A stretch of DNA of 64,000 bases from Shinisaurus crocodilurus (lineage: Eukaryota > Chordata > Lepidosauria > Squamata > Shinisauridae). The stretch lies in assembly GCA_021292165.1 (NCBI GenBank), contig CM037879.1:283066272-283130271 (forward strand), in the 5' to 3' direction. This document shows, in pieces, positions 1 through 10,440 of the stretch. How positions within the stretch are numbered: position 1 is the stretch's first letter; every line of letters begins with the position of its first letter. The position numbers and the translations under genes are program-made. Under the pieces are notes generated by a model. The model was not told the origin of the DNA. It saw nothing but the letters and a program-made list of their open reading frames with translations, and did not search any database.

Positions 1-89
1 TGGGATGTGACCTCAGTAGGTGTAGCCCTGAACTGGGAGATGTAGGTGGGATCTAGAGCCAGGATGCTCCCCAGATGTCAGGAATGCTG

Positions 90-201
90 GGTGCTCTCCA
101 GATGTTTTGGACTACAGCTCCCAGAATCCACGATCATTGGCTATGCTGTTTGAGGGCTGATGGGATTTGTAGTCCAAAACATCTGGAGGGTGCCAGGGTG
201 C
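90..201. mobile_element. palindromic hAT-like MITE, degenerate copy
   Basis: The two halves are imperfect reverse complements: the left arm reads CTCTCCAGATGTTTTGGACT and the right arm reads back through AGTCCAAAACATCTGGAGGG. The same palindrome, with divergence, recurs at 609, 3077, 18813, 22218 and elsewhere, several times with 8-bp duplications. It is therefore read as a non-autonomous DNA transposon with no coding capacity. I could not see a clean target duplication for this copy. Confidence 0.7.
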
Positions 202-239
202 CTGTACCTGCTCTCGAGTAACTCCCCTGCCTGAAGCTG

Positions 240-345
240 ATTATTTATTTATTTATTTATTTCATTTTTATACCGCCCAATAGCCGAAGCTCTCTGGGCG
301 GTTTACAGCAATTAACAAGACAGTCCCTGCCTGCAGGCTTACAAT
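240..345 (-). mobile_element. 3' end of an L2/CR1-group LINE, antisense
   Basis: An ATTT-type simple repeat is followed by ACCGCCCAATAGCCGAAGCT and CTCTGGGCGGTTTACAGC. This is the reverse complement of the LINE 3' end seen in sense at 17300-17375 and 40780-40842. The simple repeat is the variable 3' tail of the element. Only about 100 bases of the family are recognisable. Confidence 0.75.
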
Positions 346-600
346 CTAAAAAGACAGGACACACAAGGAAAAAGGAATGGGGAGGGAAGAAGGGGGAATA
401 TTAATTAATACTCCTGTCAGGGCTGGTGGAATGGCCCTGTGCTCCCTCTCTTCTCCCTCCTCTCAGCTGATGGGTCAGAGGGAAGTGCTTACCTCTTTGT
501 TGGCCATTAGAGTCTGTAAGCGTCCGGTTTAGTTTAAGAGCAGTCCTAGATCCATTCAGACTGGTATACCATCCAGGAAATATATTCTTCCTCCTCAGTC
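345..600. other. non-coding stretch, old repeat remnant at its left edge
   Basis: The left part (CAGTCCCTGCCTGCAGGCTTACAATCT) resembles the tail of old LINE2/MIR-like repeats. The remainder has no recognisable feature and no plausible coding exon. Confidence 0.35.
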
Positions 601-608
601 CTTTAAGC

Positions 609-744
609 CAGGGCTCTCCAACCTTGGGTCCCCAGATGTCGCTAGCCTACAGCTCCCAGAATCCCTTGCCATTAGCCATGCTGGCTGGGTATGCTGGGAG
701 CTGTAGGCCAGCAACATCTGGGGACCCAAGGTTGGAGAGCCCTG
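609..744. mobile_element. palindromic hAT MITE with perfect 8-bp target duplication
   Basis: Terminal inverted repeats start CAGGGCTCTCCAACC and end GGTTGGAGAGCCCTG, and the element is a near-perfect palindrome around a short centre. It is flanked by perfect 8-bp copies of CTTTAAGC (601-608 and 745-752), the target-duplication length of hAT transposons. It has no coding capacity, so it was presumably mobilised by a hAT transposase from elsewhere. Confidence 0.92.
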
Positions 745-1022
745 CTTTAAGCTGACAGAGTGGTTGCATTTCTGGCTTAGCTTGACTTACCTGCCTACTT
801 TCCATTCTCTTTCCTCCTGGTGAGGCTTCCCTCCCTCACCCCCTCTACAGTGCTGCCTGGGTCATTTCCACCCCACCTCCCAAATCATTCACTGGCTGGG
901 TGGTTTTTTTTTTTAATGTCTTTTGGGGGCTGCTTCAGGCTGTTTGGATCCCATTATTGACAGCACTTCCCATTTCTGGCCCAGTTTGGTATAAAGCCGG
1001 TTGGGTGGTTGCCCTCTGACTG

Positions 1023-1108
1023 CCTTCTCCAAATGCCAATAGCCATGCTGGCTGGGAATTATGGGAGTTGCAGTCCAATACAACTGGATGACACCAAGTT
1101 GAGGAAGG
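1023..1108. mobile_element. partial palindromic hAT-like MITE
   Basis: The segment CCATGCTGGCTGGGAATTAT followed by GGAGTTGCAGTCCAA is the right half of the palindromic MITE family seen at 609. The left arm is largely missing and no duplication is visible. Confidence 0.6.
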
Positions 1109-1109
1109 T

Positions 1110-1810
1110 CTTGCTTTATGACTTCAAGCGCTAACCTGAAATGACCCCGCCCCCTATTTTTGTGTTGCTCACTTCTTGCTCATGGTAGCCACTCCCAATC
1201 TGTCCAAAAGTGCTCTTTTGAGAACTCTCAGTCCAGGATTAGCAGTGTCATCAGATGGTCCTGACTCCTGAAACCAGCTTTCTGAGAATTTCAATCCTTT
1301 AAAAAAAAAAAAAAAGCAAAAACAAGTCCTTATAGCTGTGAAGGTGTGTCTGAAAGTATGTGGGTAATGCGGGATGAAATCTCAAATGCCAGAGAGCTGG
1401 CTGAATAAGATTCCCTGTGGTTGGGGGACCATGGCCATCTCCTTGTCGCTCCCCATAACTAGCAAAAATAGTACACGTTAGGAACAGTTGCTCCACTTGC
1501 ATAATGTATGCCGTTTGCCGAAGTTTGTTATTTTTCTTCATACAGGATTTGGATTGCCTGGATGCAAAATGTAAATATTTTTTAGCATGGATTAGCCACA
1601 AGGCTGAACAATGGGATGGAACCAGACTTAGTCGTATGATTTCAATGGATCTTTTCAGTTATCATGACTACTCTGGCTAAATCTGGATCCAAACCAATGT
1701 TTCACATTCCTTCTGGTCACCAAAGTAAAAAAATAATGGGCACCACAATGCAGCTCTCTACCAGCTGTTCTCGTTGGGATCTCCAGAACAAGAAATGCTT
1801 TCCCATGACG
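1110..1810. other. unique non-coding stretch
   Basis: No gene or recognised repeat apart from a short poly-A at 1300-1314. Open frames here are short and without family resemblance. Confidence 0.4.
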
Positions 1811-1821
1811 ATGTTCTAGAT

Positions 1822-1937
1822 CAGGGTTGGGCAGAAAATAGATTTCTCCCAGCATTCCTGACCTTTGGCCATGCTGGCAGGAGCTTCTGGGAGTTGAAGT
1901 CTTAAACACCTCAAAATCTACCTTCTGCCCACCCCTG
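1822..1937. mobile_element. hAT-like MITE with perfect 8-bp target duplication
   Basis: The 116-bp element starts CAGGGTTGGGCAGAA and ends TTCTGCCCACCCCTG, which are inverted repeats of each other. Flanks are TTCTAGAT on both sides (1814-1821 and 1938-1945), a perfect 8-bp duplication. The internal arms resemble the CTGGGAGTTGAAGTC type of palindromic MITE. Confidence 0.9.
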
Positions 1938-1945
1938 TTCTAGAT

Positions 1946-2560
1946 GAACTTCAGTGGCCCAAGAAGTCAGCATGCTTTATTTTTCTTTGCCTCATACCCT
2001 GTTATATAAGATGAGATCTTTTGACCAGAAATTATTTAGGCTAGTACAATTTAAACGAATGAAAAAATCCCATTCTTAATAAATAACCTCTAATTCATAA
2101 GGCAGCAATTAACTGAACATTCTGAACCTTGTAAAGCTTCCATTTTCATTTGTGTTTTTTTTTTAAAACAACAACATTGTGCTGTGGTTAATTGATTCTG
2201 TGGGTCATTTATAATGGACTCTAAGAGCCCTCTTCATGTAAATAAAATGACTTTCTGAAGTGGGTGGGAAAGGCAAGCATGTTGTGTTCATTTACTTGGA
2301 ATGAAGAGAACTGGGAGATTTTCCTCTGCACGATAATGCAAAAAATTCAACATAGTCCTGTTGGAGTAATACTGTGGACTCCAGTGGATCCACTCTACAG
2401 TAAGTTGTTAAAGGATTGCAACCTATTATTAGAATCAGCAGTAGCTCCTTTACCAGCAAATGTCTGGCAAAACAGCAGTGTAATGATCCTATTAGGGGAT
2501 ACACTCAAGAATTTCTGAAGTCTTCTGTGTCCTTCATCTCCTTGTTCTTGATTATCTTGC
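1946..2560. other. unique non-coding stretch
   Basis: AT-rich sequence without a recognised repeat. The overlapping 60-84 codon frames near 2264-2604 show no family resemblance and are treated as chance. Confidence 0.4.
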
Positions 2561-2768
2561 CTCAGATAGGAAAGTGCCTTTTTCTACCATGTCTATCCAT
2601 CTAGCCTAGCTTTTGTCCACACTGACTGGCAGCAGAAGGTTCTTGGGAGATGACGAAGGCCTTCCTCATTGCCTGCTCCTTGATCTTTTTAACCGGAGAT
2701 GCCCGAGATTGAATCTGGGACCTTCTGCATGAAAGATGTGTGCTGGACCATTGAGCCGCAGTCCATCA
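2560..2768 (-). mobile_element. tRNA-Ala-headed SINE, antisense, diverged
   Basis: Reading the minus strand gives a head with degenerate pol III boxes, then the SINE body and a tail. On the plus strand the order is reversed: CCATCTAGCC and CTGACTGGCAGCAG, then GAATCTGGGACCTTCTGCAT (B-box region), then the decayed head ending CCATTGAGCCGCAGTCC. The same SINE is seen in sense at 5030 and 35162. Confidence 0.8.
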
Positions 2769-2769
2769 C

Positions 2770-3060
2770 ACTCACAGGCCTGGCCTGAGTCATCAGCTGT
2801 GTGGTTAAGCCAAGGCTCCCAAGCAACAATTTAGTCCACAGCTCAGCACAACTTGGCTGCGGTTTTACAACCCTTACTGAGTATGGTCAGGGTTTTGGGG
2901 TGGGGAGGGCTAGATGATCAACCTGCATGCAACCCTCCATGGGTCAAATTATATCAAGGGAATGGGGCCACACCTCCTGAAGTCATTTGGTCCCCAGCTG
3001 GTGCCCTGGGTGGATGATCTAGCTGGAACCGGCTTTGCTGTGTGCTGCGCTTCCCCACTG
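2770..3060. other. unclassified non-coding stretch
   Basis: No repeat family recognised. The frames of about 86-115 codons that cover it extend into the palindromic MITE at 3077 and are artefacts. Confidence 0.35.
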
Positions 3061-3076
3061 GAGGAAGCCTGTACAC

Positions 3077-3212
3077 CAGGGCTCTCCAACCTTGGGTCCC
3101 CAGATGTTGCTGGCCTACAGCTCCCAGCAGACCCAGGCAGCATGGCTAATGGCAAGGGATTCTGGGAGCTGTAGTCCAGCAACATCTGGGGACCCAAGGT
3201 TGGAGAGCCCTG
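3077..3212. mobile_element. palindromic hAT MITE with 8-bp target duplication
   Basis: Same family as 609: starts CAGGGCTCTCCAACC and ends GGTTGGAGAGCCCTG. Flanks are CTGTACAC (3069-3076) and CTGTACAT (3213-3220), 7 of 8 identical. The arms are nearly perfect and the central variable portion carries the GCATGGCTAATGGCAAGG segment. Confidence 0.92.
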
Positions 3213-3220
3213 CTGTACAT

Positions 3221-4430
3221 AGTGATGCCCTGTGTCTCCTCCCATTGGGGATAGGACATGGCACAGACAAAAGCTGCTCAGCCCAACTTCGCTCATCCTT
3301 CAGTTTTCCCCATGAGGGAAGGAGCTCCTGCAACCACTGGACAAGTGCGCAGCTGTCACTCCCCCAGGGGAATGACAGATCAGAGATAGCAAGGGGATTC
3401 CCTGGGAGCATCCAAGCAGGGCTTGAGGAGGGGCAGGGCTTGGAGAGAGGAGCAATCAGGGTTTAACTCTGGCTTCCAACTCTGGGTTGTCTCTCCCCCA
3501 ATAAGCCAGAGTTTCCGGTTGTCACACAACACTAAACAACCTGGGGATGGAGCATCCCTGGGTAGTTCAGCCACTCCTGCTTGCAGTGGGAGTGATCACT
3601 CACAACAACCCAGGTTTTTTAAAAGGGGGTTGTTGCAATGTCCGAACTGGACCACACGGGCTTATCCAAGAATGGCTGTTTGCCCACCAATGTCGTTAAT
3701 AGTCGGGAGTACTGGGAAAGAATGATGGATGGCCAGCTAGAATTCCTTGCGGGCACCCACAGAGGTGGAAGAATGGAGCTAAACATACTGGCCCATGTCC
3801 AAAATTTGGCAGAGGGAAGGGACTCGCCCCCGACTCTCCTTTAATGCTCTGCACTGATCAGTTCCACACCGCTGTGATTTAGCCAATTTCCCAAGTAGGC
3901 CTCTGTATGTCGAGATGGAGCAACCATGGGAGAGTAATGATAATAAAGAGCACTTATCTGTGGCATATAAATTTTAATATCATTTCCCGTGCTCTTGACA
4001 AAGGTGTCGGCTAATTAGAAATACGTATTAGCTCAGAGGCAGTCCACGACCCATTACTGTAGCAGGGAAAGCACTTGCTTCATTTAACCATGCTTGGTTT
4101 TATTGCTGGATCACTCAGAGGCAGGTAAGTACAGCAATTAAGTATGAAGACAGAGCTAAATAGACCAGAATAAAGAGGGTCCGAACTATATTGACCCTTC
4201 ATTGGTACTAGCAATTCAGTTATCCTTGCTGATAGCCGACTGTACAAAATGGTGGATTCCACTACAGCTACACTACTCCTCCCGTGATATATATTTTTTA
4301 AAAAAGTATTTAAAAAGCAACAACAGTGTTTCCATACAGTCTAAATTGTGTATGCCAACTGCTTCACATAATTAATTGTCATAGAAATTATTCGGTCATT
4401 ACCAAAAAGGGTTTGTGAGCTCTCACGAAT
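3221..4430. other. mostly unique sequence with a possible conserved AT-rich block
   Basis: No recognised repeat or gene. From about 3925 to 4085 the composition changes to AT-rich DNA with several TAAT-type motifs (TAATGATAATAAAGAG, CTAATTAGAAATACGTATTA), unlike the surrounding repeats. This may be a regulatory element, but only comparison with other genomes would tell. Confidence 0.3.
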
Positions 4431-4436
4431 TAATGG

Positions 4437-4915
4437 GGGATGTGGAAATCAGCAAAACATATCATGGTTCTTCGAGTTCCAGCTTGAAGCTCGGTCCAAC
4501 GCATGTAACCGCTCGCCTCGCGTGGGCATAGCGGGCCGAAATCGGCCCCGCTCACGTCCACGCGGGGCTCGCGTAGGGCCTACCTTTTTCCAGCGGCGGC
4601 TCGCCTCTCTGCGGCGAGCCGCCCGCGCCACCCGCGCTGGTCATGTCGCGTCACATCCGGCCCCGGAAGTGATGCGACGGGACCCTGCGCAGGTGCGCTG
4701 GACCCCCACGCGACGTATTGCAGCCTGCGCAGGGTCCCGTTGCGTCACTTCCGGGGCCAGATGTGGCACGACAGGACCAGTGCCGGCGACTCAGGCGGCG
4801 CGAAGAACTGTTCTGCACCGCTCAGAAGATCGAGGCGGGGGTGCGCCGCCGCTGAGAGGTGAGCCCCCCCTCCCCAGGTTTGTGAACACCGCTGCGCATG
4901 TCTGTATAAGACTGT
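4437..4915. mobile_element. foldback MITE with shared left end and CpG-rich core
   Basis: The left end GGGGATGTGGAAATCAGCAA matches the left end of the A-rich MITE at 7416 (TAGGAATGTGCAAATCAGCA). The core is different: strongly CpG-rich, with an inverted repeat of about 48-bp arms at 4646-4693 and 4729-4775 around a ~35-bp loop. Arm mismatches are mainly CpG-type transitions. A GC-rich block at about 4505-4590 is shared with the Tigger-like copy at 11886. The right boundary is uncertain. Confidence 0.6.
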
Positions 4916-4919
4916 AACA

Positions 4920-5029
4920 TCAGAACAGCCCTGAAGAGCCTGATCTCATCTGATCTTGGAAGCTAGGCAGGGTCAGGTCTGGTTAGTACTTGGATGGGTG
5001 ACCCCCTTGGAATACCAGGTGCTGTAGGG
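4920..5029 (+). mobile_element. 5S rRNA-derived SINE head or 5S pseudogene
   Basis: The sequence follows eukaryotic 5S rRNA almost to its end: CTGATCTCATCTGATCTTGG, GAAGCTAGGCAGGGTC (box A region), GTTAGTACTTGGATGGG (box C region) and AATACCAGGTGCTGTAGG. The first ~15 bases of a true 5S gene are replaced. It runs directly into a tRNA-Ala SINE with no gap, so a composite SINE is as likely as a lone 5S pseudogene. It is too diverged to be a functional 5S gene. Confidence 0.85.
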
Positions 5030-5216
5030 AGGGACCATCGCTTAGTGTGATAGAGCACATGCTTTGCATGCAGAAGGTCCCAGGTTCGATCCCCGGCCTC
5101 CAGGCAGGGCTTGGAAAGGATCCTGCCTGAAACCCTGGAGAGCCGCTGCTAGTCAGTGTTGAGAATACTGGGCTAGATGGACCAATGGCCTGACTCAATA
5201 TAAGGCAGCTTCCTAT
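5030..5216 (+). mobile_element. tRNA-Ala-headed SINE, sense
   Basis: The head contains GATAGAGCACATGCTTTGCA and GGTCCCAGGTTCGATCCCC, the pol III A and B box regions of a tRNA; the anticodon-loop position reads TGC (Ala). The body includes CCTGGAGAGCCGCTGCTAGT and CTGGGCTAGATGGACCAATG, and the tail AAGGCAGCTTCCTATT. Other copies lie at 2560 (-), 11770 (-), 20165 (-), 35162 (+), 39466 (-) and 56880 (-). It is not a functional tRNA. Confidence 0.9.
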
Positions 5217-5289
5217 TTTCCTAAGATTGCAAGGTGTGCGTGCATGTTTAATTTTCATGTGAAAATTGTGAAACACTTGGGTGCGTTCT

Positions 5290-5800
5290 TGGGCATGTAC
5301 TTCGCTGCACTGGGGATGTACATGTACCTCCTCGGGTGCTCGCCCTGTGCTTGGTGAGCACCCACCTGATGCTCCATCACTCACGGCAACAGCGAGGAGC
5401 CCGGCCGAACATCCTGGCACCCGGAAGTGCTGCGACGGGACCCAGCGCTACGTTTCTAATGTAAATACCAGGGGAAACCAGCTTAAAATGGCCACGATTG
5501 GCTATTCACGGATGTTTTAAGCTGGTTTTCTGTGGTATTTACGATAAAAACGCAGTCCCGTCGCGTCACTTCTGGGGCGTAGGGATGTATACTGACCTCG
5601 GCTTCCGTGCACTGGATGGTCGTTGAACACCCCTGCCGCGGTCCCTCCGGTGCTGCCTGGCGACTGCCAGCTGATGCAGTTGCCCAGCCGCTCGCAGCAC
5701 TTCCGGTTCTGGGTCCCCGGCGCTGCATTTTTTAGCCTAAATACTATAGAAAACCAGCTTAAAATGGCTGCGAATATCCTGGAGGAGGCTCAGGATGAAT
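5290..5800. mobile_element. CpG-rich foldback repeat, one copy plus a partial second
   Basis: A long hairpin spans about 5418-5578. The left arm contains CCGGAAGTGCTGCGACGGGA and GAAACCAGCTTAAAAT; the right arm contains ATTTTAAGCTGG-type sequence and GTCCCGTCGCGTCACTTC, its reverse complement. A second start, TAGGGATGTATACTGACC, follows at 5581 with one more arm ending near 5780. The arms resemble the CpG hairpin at 4646-4775, so both belong to the TAGGGATG foldback group. No target duplication was found. Confidence 0.55.
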
Positions 5801-6059
5801 TGTATCTTGGCCTCTCCAATATCCTTCCCTCCTGCCCCCCAGAACACCCCACTTTCCTGCTCTCCAAGGTCATTTTTTTGACCCCATAGGGGCAGCCAGC
5901 ATGGGTCTCTCCATGCCAGCTGTGAGGGATTGGAGTCAGGGGTCAGATCTCAGGATCCCCCTTCTGAGGTCAGAGCTCTGTCTCCGCCCTCAGAATGGGT
6001 TTTCTGAGCCATCCTGTGGTCCCTCGGACACTCACTCAGAGACTCTAGGATTGCTCTCT

Positions 6060-6284
6060 AAAGCATGTTTGTGTGCCCCTTTGAAAAAGTGTGCATTTCT
6101 TTCATGTGTATTTTTCTAATGTACACATTTTTAATGCATCATCTCTCCCCATGCAATCTGCATCACATGCTCAGGAATGTATGAGCTTTCACCGCAGATT
6201 GTGCTTGCTTTTGGGTTCAGGAGGTGCCAACGGGGTAAATCCTGTTCATAAGTGAACTGAAACAAATTTCTCATACAGCCCTAG
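6060..6284. mobile_element. right part of an A-rich TAGGGATG-type MITE
   Basis: Contains the T-rich GTGTATTTTTCTAATGTACA pattern and ends TTTCTCATACAGCCCTA, the reverse complement of the element start TAGGGATGTATGAGAAA seen at 25942. The left part is missing or unrecognised. Confidence 0.6.
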
Positions 6285-6289
6285 TGTAA

Positions 6290-7410
6290 AGAGAGGGCAA
6301 GATGATTGGGTTACCAGCCCTGGAAGCAACCTAGTAAGGAACAGAAAGCCATGTATCATTATACTCCAAGTTGAGGCGATATGGTGTGAGAATTTTCAGT
6401 ACGTCCATCCACATGTTCTCTTTCTCTCTCATCTTTTTTTCCCTAGTGCCTCAGGATTGAATGGAGTTTCTAACAGAAATAATTCAAAGTCTGAAAGTTT
6501 GCGGTCATTGGAACTGAACTATCTGGCAACAGGTTCCTCCATCCTTTTTATATGATTGCTGACTTACGATTTCTGAAGCGGGTTGCAAGTTTTCACATCA
6601 TATATATATATATATATATATACTGTATGCTTGTCATATTTCCTACATTGATTCCTATCAGTGTCATACTCTTTCCTGAGGGGTTTTAAGTACAATGCAT
6701 CCTCTCCCAAATTCTGCACACAGAAGCTGTCTTGGAAAGCAGCCAATATAATATATCTCTCAACTGTGTCTCTCCCTCCCTCATTTGCCTCAGTACTTTA
6801 ACCGCTGAGATAGTGTTTCTTAGCATGATAGACTTCCACTTACAGGTTCTTTCTCTAGCTGCAAATGCTCTTTAAGATAAGGTTAGCTGCACTGGTTTTC
6901 TCACCCTCTTCACCTTTCTTTGGGGACATATGTGTGTTTTTTCCTGTTAAGTGGATTCATTTTTTGGGGTGGTGTTGGTGGTGGAAATTTAGGGAAGTAT
7001 GAGAATTTTATTTCAGTTGGCAAATCACTCAAAGATGTGACCCCATTCACAACCCCAAATGTGGAAGTGAGCGTACATTCCTAAAAAAATGTTAACAAAT
7101 TCCCTAACCTGTGTTTGCGCTCACTCATATATGTGCACTTTTTTAAAAAAAAGAAAAGAAAAGATGTGCACTTTTAAATATGGCCACATTAAAATACACA
7201 CCTTTAAAAATGCACGCTTTTAAAACTGACATTTAAAAAATGCTTTAGTCAATGGAGAAAAGTGCAAACTTTCCAAAAATGTGCACTTTTCCTGTTAAAA
7301 ATGTAAGGTTTTCCCATTTGAACAAACTGAAAAAAAAACCAGTCACAAACAAAAATGGGAGTGCAGGCTGAACTGAGCTTTGAAGTGATGTTTGGAGAAT
7401 ATTGGCAAGC
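6290..7410. other. non-coding stretch with a TA microsatellite
   Basis: Mostly unrecognised. A (TA)n run lies at 6600-6622. From about 7080 to 7410 the sequence has a CACTTTTAAA-rich pattern that may be a decayed A-rich MITE. No gene seen. Confidence 0.35.
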
Positions 7411-7415
7411 TTGAG

Positions 7416-7489
7416 TAGGAATGTGCAAATCAGCAAAACCTGAGCATGTTGAAGTTCCAACTTGAGTCCATATCAGATTGCAAACTTTT

Positions 7490-7525
<36 letters not shown>

Positions 7526-7833
7526 TCGCATGAAAATTCATGTACTTATTTTGAAGTGTAGGTATGTCTGAAATGTATACATTCTTCTCTCATGATTAAA
7601 GCATATTTGTGCAGATTTTTGAAATGTATTCTTTTTGAAATGTATGCATTATTAAAATGTATGCATGCTATCAAATGAATTGTTTGTGGGGTAGGGGTCC
7701 ATTAATCACATTACTGGCTCTGAAAACCACAGGTTGCGACTGAGTCCATGTTCAGTCCTGAAGGTGTGAACTGGGTAAAATCCTGATTAAAATGAACTGA
7801 AATGAATTTCCCATGCATGCATCCCTAAGTCAT
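7416..7833. mobile_element. A-rich TAGGGATG-type MITE with internal CTTT repeat
   Basis: Starts TAGGAATGTGCAAATCAGCA and ends CATGCATGCATCCCTA, matching the TAGGGATG/CATCCCTA termini of the group. A (CTTT)n microsatellite of about 40 bp (7487-7526) sits inside. Motifs such as GTATGCATTATTAAAATGTA are shared with copies at 8460, 22640, 30430 and 51560. No clear target duplication. Confidence 0.65.
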
Positions 7834-7994
7834 TGGCCCTCCTATCCCTAGGGACAACATCTGTTTTGCTTTCTCTCCCAACTTTATGAATTTGACTCCT
7901 TGAAATCCAAATTATCTTTTACTCCAACAACTGCACCCCAGTCAAGTCTTTCCTGGCACCCTTTAAAAGATCAGGACCAGGGGTTATGGATGGG

Positions 7995-8745
7995 GGGGGG
8001 AGAAATGCATTTCTTTTGCATACCTAATTTCACACTTTGGAACCAATTTGCAAACTGAAACTCAGTCATCCTTCAAAATGTGCTCTTCTCTGAATTTTGC
8101 AGTGGAGTTCTTTAAGAACATAAGAAGAGGCATGCTAGATCAGACCAAGGGTCCATCTCGTCCAGCATTCTGTTCACACAGCGGCCAACCTGCTGCCCGC
8201 GGGAAACCCACAAGCAGGACATGAGTGCAACAGCACCCTCCCGCCCATGTTCCCCAGCAACTAGTGTACCTAGGCATACTGCCTCTGACACTGGAGGTAG
8301 CATATAGCCATCAGGACTAGTAGCCATGGATAGCCTTATTCTCCTCCATGAATTTGTCCAATCCCCTTTCAAAGCCCTCCAAATTGGTGGCCATCACTAC
8401 ATCTTGTGGAAGTGAATTCCATAGCTGAACTCTGTGCTGTGTGAAGAAGTAAATTTCTTGAATGGCAAAATTTGAATAGTAGGGGAAAGTGCACACAAAA
8501 GTTCATGAAAACAACAGTACATTAGGAAAATTGCTTGCAAAAAAACATGTACAAGAGGCAAAATTGTGTATGTACAAAACTCATATAGTAGGAGAAATGC
8601 ACACAAAAATGCATACACATTTTCACGCACATTTAAAAATAAATAAACACAATCTTAACATTCAGGACAAGCCACATGTAAGATTGGAAAAATGAGAAAC
8701 TCAGAGAAACCAAAACGGAGAAATTTATCCACCCCTACTAGTGAT
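7995..8745. mobile_element. A-rich MITE interrupted by a CR1 fragment
   Basis: The left part (CTCTGAATTTTGCAGTGGAG) and right part (AATAGTAGGGGAAAGTGCAC, then GGAGAAATTTATCCACCCCT) belong to one MITE, as comparison with the uninterrupted copies at 22475 and 30281 shows. The CR1 fragment at 8113-8452 lies between them. Confidence 0.65.
8113..8452 (-). mobile_element. CR1-type LINE 3' region
   Basis: Recognised by AAGAACATAAGAAGAGGCAT, GATCAGACCAAGGGTCCATC, CCATGAATTTGTCCAATCCC and GTGGCCATCACTACATCTTG, a non-LTR segment very common in reptile genomes. The orientation is inferred from how CR1 copies usually read. No protein is encoded. Confidence 0.7.
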
Positions 8746-10440
8746 GCTTGTTGAATTTGACCTTTGTGAATTCCATTATGAACTGATATGATCCACATCT
8801 AGAAAATGCATTCAAAAATAAGTATTTAAATATGTATTTAAATGCTTATTTTGGGGCAGATTAATGTGGAAATGGAGCTCATGAGTGAACCCATACAGAA
8901 ATGGCACAACTCGGAGATAGACTGATTCATCCATCCTGAACCAGTACAAAGGATTCCTGAAGATCTTTTAACAAAAGGTTTCTGAAATTAAAAAAAAAAT
9001 CCCTCATTCAGTGTAGTTCCCTAGCCTATGGATCAGGCTCAGCAGTGGTAGCAGAACACATTATTAAAATAATGCACTCCCCTTTCTTTGTCTGCTTGTG
9101 ACATTAGACTGTCAGCAGTCCAAATAGTGGAAGCACCGTTCTGGGAACAGCTTGTGGAGAAAACTCTGTGTTTCTCTAGTACGTACTTGAAGAAGATTAA
9201 TGAGCTCTACTAACATGCCAAGTCAATCTGTTCCTTCCTGTCAATCAAGTCCTATAGAACGAGAATGTCAGTCTCACTTGATGAGTTTTTAGGAAGATGT
9301 GAAATAAAAAAAAAATTTAAAATAAAAAAATAAAAAAAATAGTTTAATTAAACCACTATTTCAAATGGCCACTGCATATCATTCCAAAAGTGTCTGACAA
9401 GCATGATTACAACCTTCCTACTAGGATCTTTGCTTTTAGTTAAGAGGCTGTGGGGGTAAGAAGAAATGTAACAGCCATATGGACAAGTGGAATATTTTAA
9501 AATATTTATGATATTCCATCCCTGAGGGTAGCTTCAAAGAACTGAAACTAGGGTTACCAACCAGCCAATATTTTACTGGTCTGGCCAGTGTCAGTGTTTT
9601 CTATCAGGTAAGCTGAAATCACGATACAAAAACTTGTAAACGACATATTCCGGCAGCTGATGTCCATAATTTCCAGGTTTCACCTTGCCTGTGCCCCTGA
9701 CTCACACAGTTCAGTTCTGATGACTCCCCTAGCCCCCCAGATTCAACCCGGACTCCACCAGTGATCCTCCAAATTCCATCTAGGCTCTGCCACTGGTTCT
9801 CCTGATTTAATTCCTTTCATATCTTCTTGTCCACTTAATTAACAATTATGTAAGGTGAATCTATGGAATTCCCTGCTAATAGAACAGTATTCAGGCAATT
9901 ATTGCATGTACAGTGAATGAGCACAGTGGGGGAAAGGCAGCAACTACCCTATCATTTAGTGGGTTTTGTAGATCCTTTTGGTATTCTGCCTATACCAGGC
10001 CAAACTATTTGTCCATCCAGCAGCTCAGCAGCAATTTCAAATAACATCCCAAATACCAAGCTTCTGCACGTCTACCCAGAAGTAAGCGTGAGCAACATGT
10101 CTATGCACAAGTAAGCAGGGCACACCTCTGCATGTCTACTCAGAAGTGCACAGGACAAGTCTCAGATGTAAACAGACTCAGCCGCTTCCTGAGCCTTTTT
10201 CAGTGCCTAGTACATACCCTCCAACATTTCACGGATGAAAATAGGAACACACATGTGTGAATTTGTAAGAGGTATGGTTAAGCAACATGAAGGTGTGATC
10301 AAGAGGGTGTGGCCAGGCAACTTGAGGGCGTGGCCAAGGGTATAGCCACCCACCCCAGGATGGTCTAACCATTTAAGGGCTCTGCCCACTCTGAAGCCAC
10401 CATCATCCAGAACCATGAGGATGATGGTGATTGCTGTTGT
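8746..10440. other. mostly unique non-coding sequence
   Basis: No gene recognised. 9000-9300 looks like single-copy DNA. An A-rich run lies at 9305-9340. From about 10090 to 10150 there are pieces of the TCTACTCAGAAGT repeat, and 10200-10430 contains a GTGGCCAGGCAACTTGAGGG-type repeat I cannot classify. Confidence 0.35.

Noticed and set aside
4920..5029. Functional 5S rRNA gene
   Set aside because: The 5' end is missing, substitutions lie in the control region, no T-run terminator follows, and it runs into a SINE.
5030..5110. tRNA-Ala-like gene with A and B boxes
   Set aside because: The acceptor stem does not pair properly and the sequence continues into a SINE body repeated at six other places; it is a SINE head.
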